Assembly: GCA_016790965.1 (NCBI GenBank)
Contig: JAEUNZ010000040.1
Coordinates: forward strand, 11,336-75,335
Source of the DNA: SSSZ01 sp016790965
Lineage (GTDB): Bacteria; Pseudomonadota; Gammaproteobacteria; Burkholderiales; Rhodocyclaceae
Length of the DNA stretch: 64,000 nucleotides
Reading direction: 5' to 3'
The notes under the pieces are model-generated. The model was given only the letters and a program-made list of their open reading frames with translations. It searched no databases and was not told the origin of the DNA. Both the position numbers and the translations under genes were made by a program. Below are positions 63,000 to 64,000 of this stretch, in pieces. The first letter of the stretch is position 1; each line of letters begins with the position of its first letter.

Positions 63000-64000
63000 C
63001 AGATCACCTCGAGCTCGGCCCGCAGCGCGCCGCTGGCCTTCATGGCCTGGAGGATGGCGATCAGCTCGAGGGGGTTGGCGCCCAGGGTGTTGAGGGCCTT
63101 GACCACGTCGGCCAGGTTGGTGCCGCCCTTCACGTTGAAGATGTTGCCGCCGTCCTGCTTTATGTCGACGCCGCCCTTGTTGGTGACCGCGGTCTGGCCC
63201 TGGCCGAAGGGGTTGGGCTGGCTGACCTGCTGCTCGTTGCTGACGGTGACGGTGAGGCTGCCGTGGGAGACCGCGCAGTTCTGCAGGGTGACTTTCTGGT
63301 TCATCACCACGGAGCCGGTGCGGGAGTTGATGATGACCTTGGCGGCCTGCTCCGCCGGGGTGATGTCGAGGCCCTCGAGGCGGCCGAGAAAGGCCACCCG
63401 CTGGTTCACATCGTCCGGCGCGCGCACCTGCACCTGGCGCCCGTCGAGGGCGCGGGCGGTGCCGGGGGCCATCGCGTTGATGGCATCGACGACCTTCTGG
63501 GCGGTGCCGAAGTCGGCGTCGTTGAGCTCGACGAAGATCGAGTCGCCCTGCCCCACGGTGGTCGGCACTGCGCGCTCGACGGTGGCGCCGCCGGGGATGC
63601 GCCCGGCCGAGAGGTGGTTGACCGTAACCTTGCCGCCGGAGGGCGCGGCACCGCTGGCGCCGCTGACCGCCAGGCTGCCCTGGGCCATCGCGTACACCTG
63701 GCCGTCCACGCCCTTGAGGGGCGTCATCACCAGGGTGCCGCCCTTCAGGGAGCGGGCGTTGCCCATCGACGACACGGTGACGTCGATCTGCTGGCCGGGC
63801 CGCGCGAAGGGCGGCAGGCTGGCGGTGACCATCACCGCGGCGACGTTCCTGAGCTGCAGCGACTGGCCCGGCGGCAGCGTGACGCCGAGGTTGCCGAGCA
63901 TGTTGATGATGCTCTGCACCGTGAAGGGGGTCTGGGTGGTCTGGTCGCCGGAGCCGTCGAGGCCGACCACCAGGCCGTAGCCGACCAGCTGGTTGTGGCG
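62999..64000 (-). CDS. flgI: Flagellar P-ring protein (N-terminus cut by window end)
   Basis: About 334 codons are visible; the first part of the protein lies beyond the window. The sequence RHNQLVGYGLVVGLDGSGDQ at the edge and PFTVQSIINMLGNLGVTLPP are diagnostic of FlgI. ATVERAVPTTVGQGDSIFVE and the C-terminus GGTNLADVVKALNTLGANPL then ELIAILQAMKASGALRAELE complete it. FlgI forms the periplasmic P ring around the rod. It precedes flgJ with overlapping stop and start. Confidence 0.97.
   Translation of the reverse strand, partial: RHNQLVGYGLVVGLDGSGDQTTQTPFTVQSIINMLGNLGVTLPPGQSLQLRNVAAVMVTASLPPFARPGQQIDVTVSSMGNARSLKGGTLVMTPLKGVDGQVYAMAQGSLAVSGASGAAPSGGKVTVNHLSAGRIPGGATVERAVPTTVGQGDSIFVELNDADFGTAQKVVDAINAMAPGTARALDGRQVQVRAPDDVNQRVAFLGRLEGLDITPAEQAAKVIINSRTGSVVMNQKVTLQNCAVSHGSLTVTVSNEQQVSQPNPFGQGQTAVTNKGGVDIKQDGGNIFNVKGGTNLADVVKALNTLGANPLELIAILQAMKASGALRAELEVI

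Overview
The window is high-GC, gene-dense DNA from a betaproteobacterium, most likely a Rhodocyclales member (Zoogloea/Azospira/Dechloromonas-like). This is inferred from the gene mix: succinylase-branch lysine genes, a phasin, a PEP-CTERM protein with a sigma-54 promoter, polar-type flagellar genes, and an acetate uptake/activation cluster with an SSS-type sensor kinase. No database search was possible, so product names rest on motif and family recognition.

Layout. 0-10 kb holds a truncated glycosyltransferase, a cytochrome c, two periplasmic solute-binding proteins, a DEAD-box RNA helicase with a long leader, and small membrane or secreted proteins. 9.3-12.7 kb encodes a translationally coupled pair, an orphan oligopeptide-type binding lipoprotein and a methyltransferase. 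13-18.2 kb is the dapC-dapD-pilU-dapE-prmB run. 18.3-26 kb carries the PEP-CTERM protein, a solitary HicA, purL on the minus strand, an exonuclease/GIY-YIG fusion, creA and a cupin gene broken by a small inverted-repeat element. 26.2-34.3 kb carries a phasin, a SEC-C protein, a sorbosone dehydrogenase-like protein, gstA, a LysR regulator with a divergent quinone-reductase-like gene, an aromatic ring-opening dioxygenase with an in-frame element insertion, cytochrome b561 and two YceI proteins. 34.4-35.7 kb is a lower-GC NERD-domain gene beside tRNA-Ser(GGA), probably acquired.

36.8-53.5 kb, all on the minus strand, is the acetate region. In transcription order it holds acs, a CbrX-like small membrane protein, an SSS-histidine kinase, a lone receiver protein, a membrane PAS/degenerate-kinase/DEDDh-exonuclease fusion, two DUF294 nucleotidyltransferases, a degenerate exonuclease-like protein, and two SSS symporters each paired with a DUF4212 subunit. 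A sensor kinase, receiver, nucleotidyltransferases and nuclease beside the transporters suggest a nucleotide-linked control module for acetate-type uptake. I regard it as the most interesting functional system in the window.

53.8-58.7 kb holds yqhA, class I fumarase, a nitronate monooxygenase-like enzyme, a secreted putative metalloprotease, a PilZ protein and a lipoprotein. 58.7-64 kb is the flagellar run flgI (cut by the window end), flgJ, flgK and flgL, with a clear sigma-54 promoter before flgK.

Four different small non-autonomous inverted-repeat elements were found (1087-1332, 25680-25839, 32059-32323, 39463-39628), plus a partial copy of the first near 7381. One breaks a gene, one is read through in frame inside a gene, and one abuts a stop codon. 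Two of them share a 36-base core around a UUCG-type hairpin.
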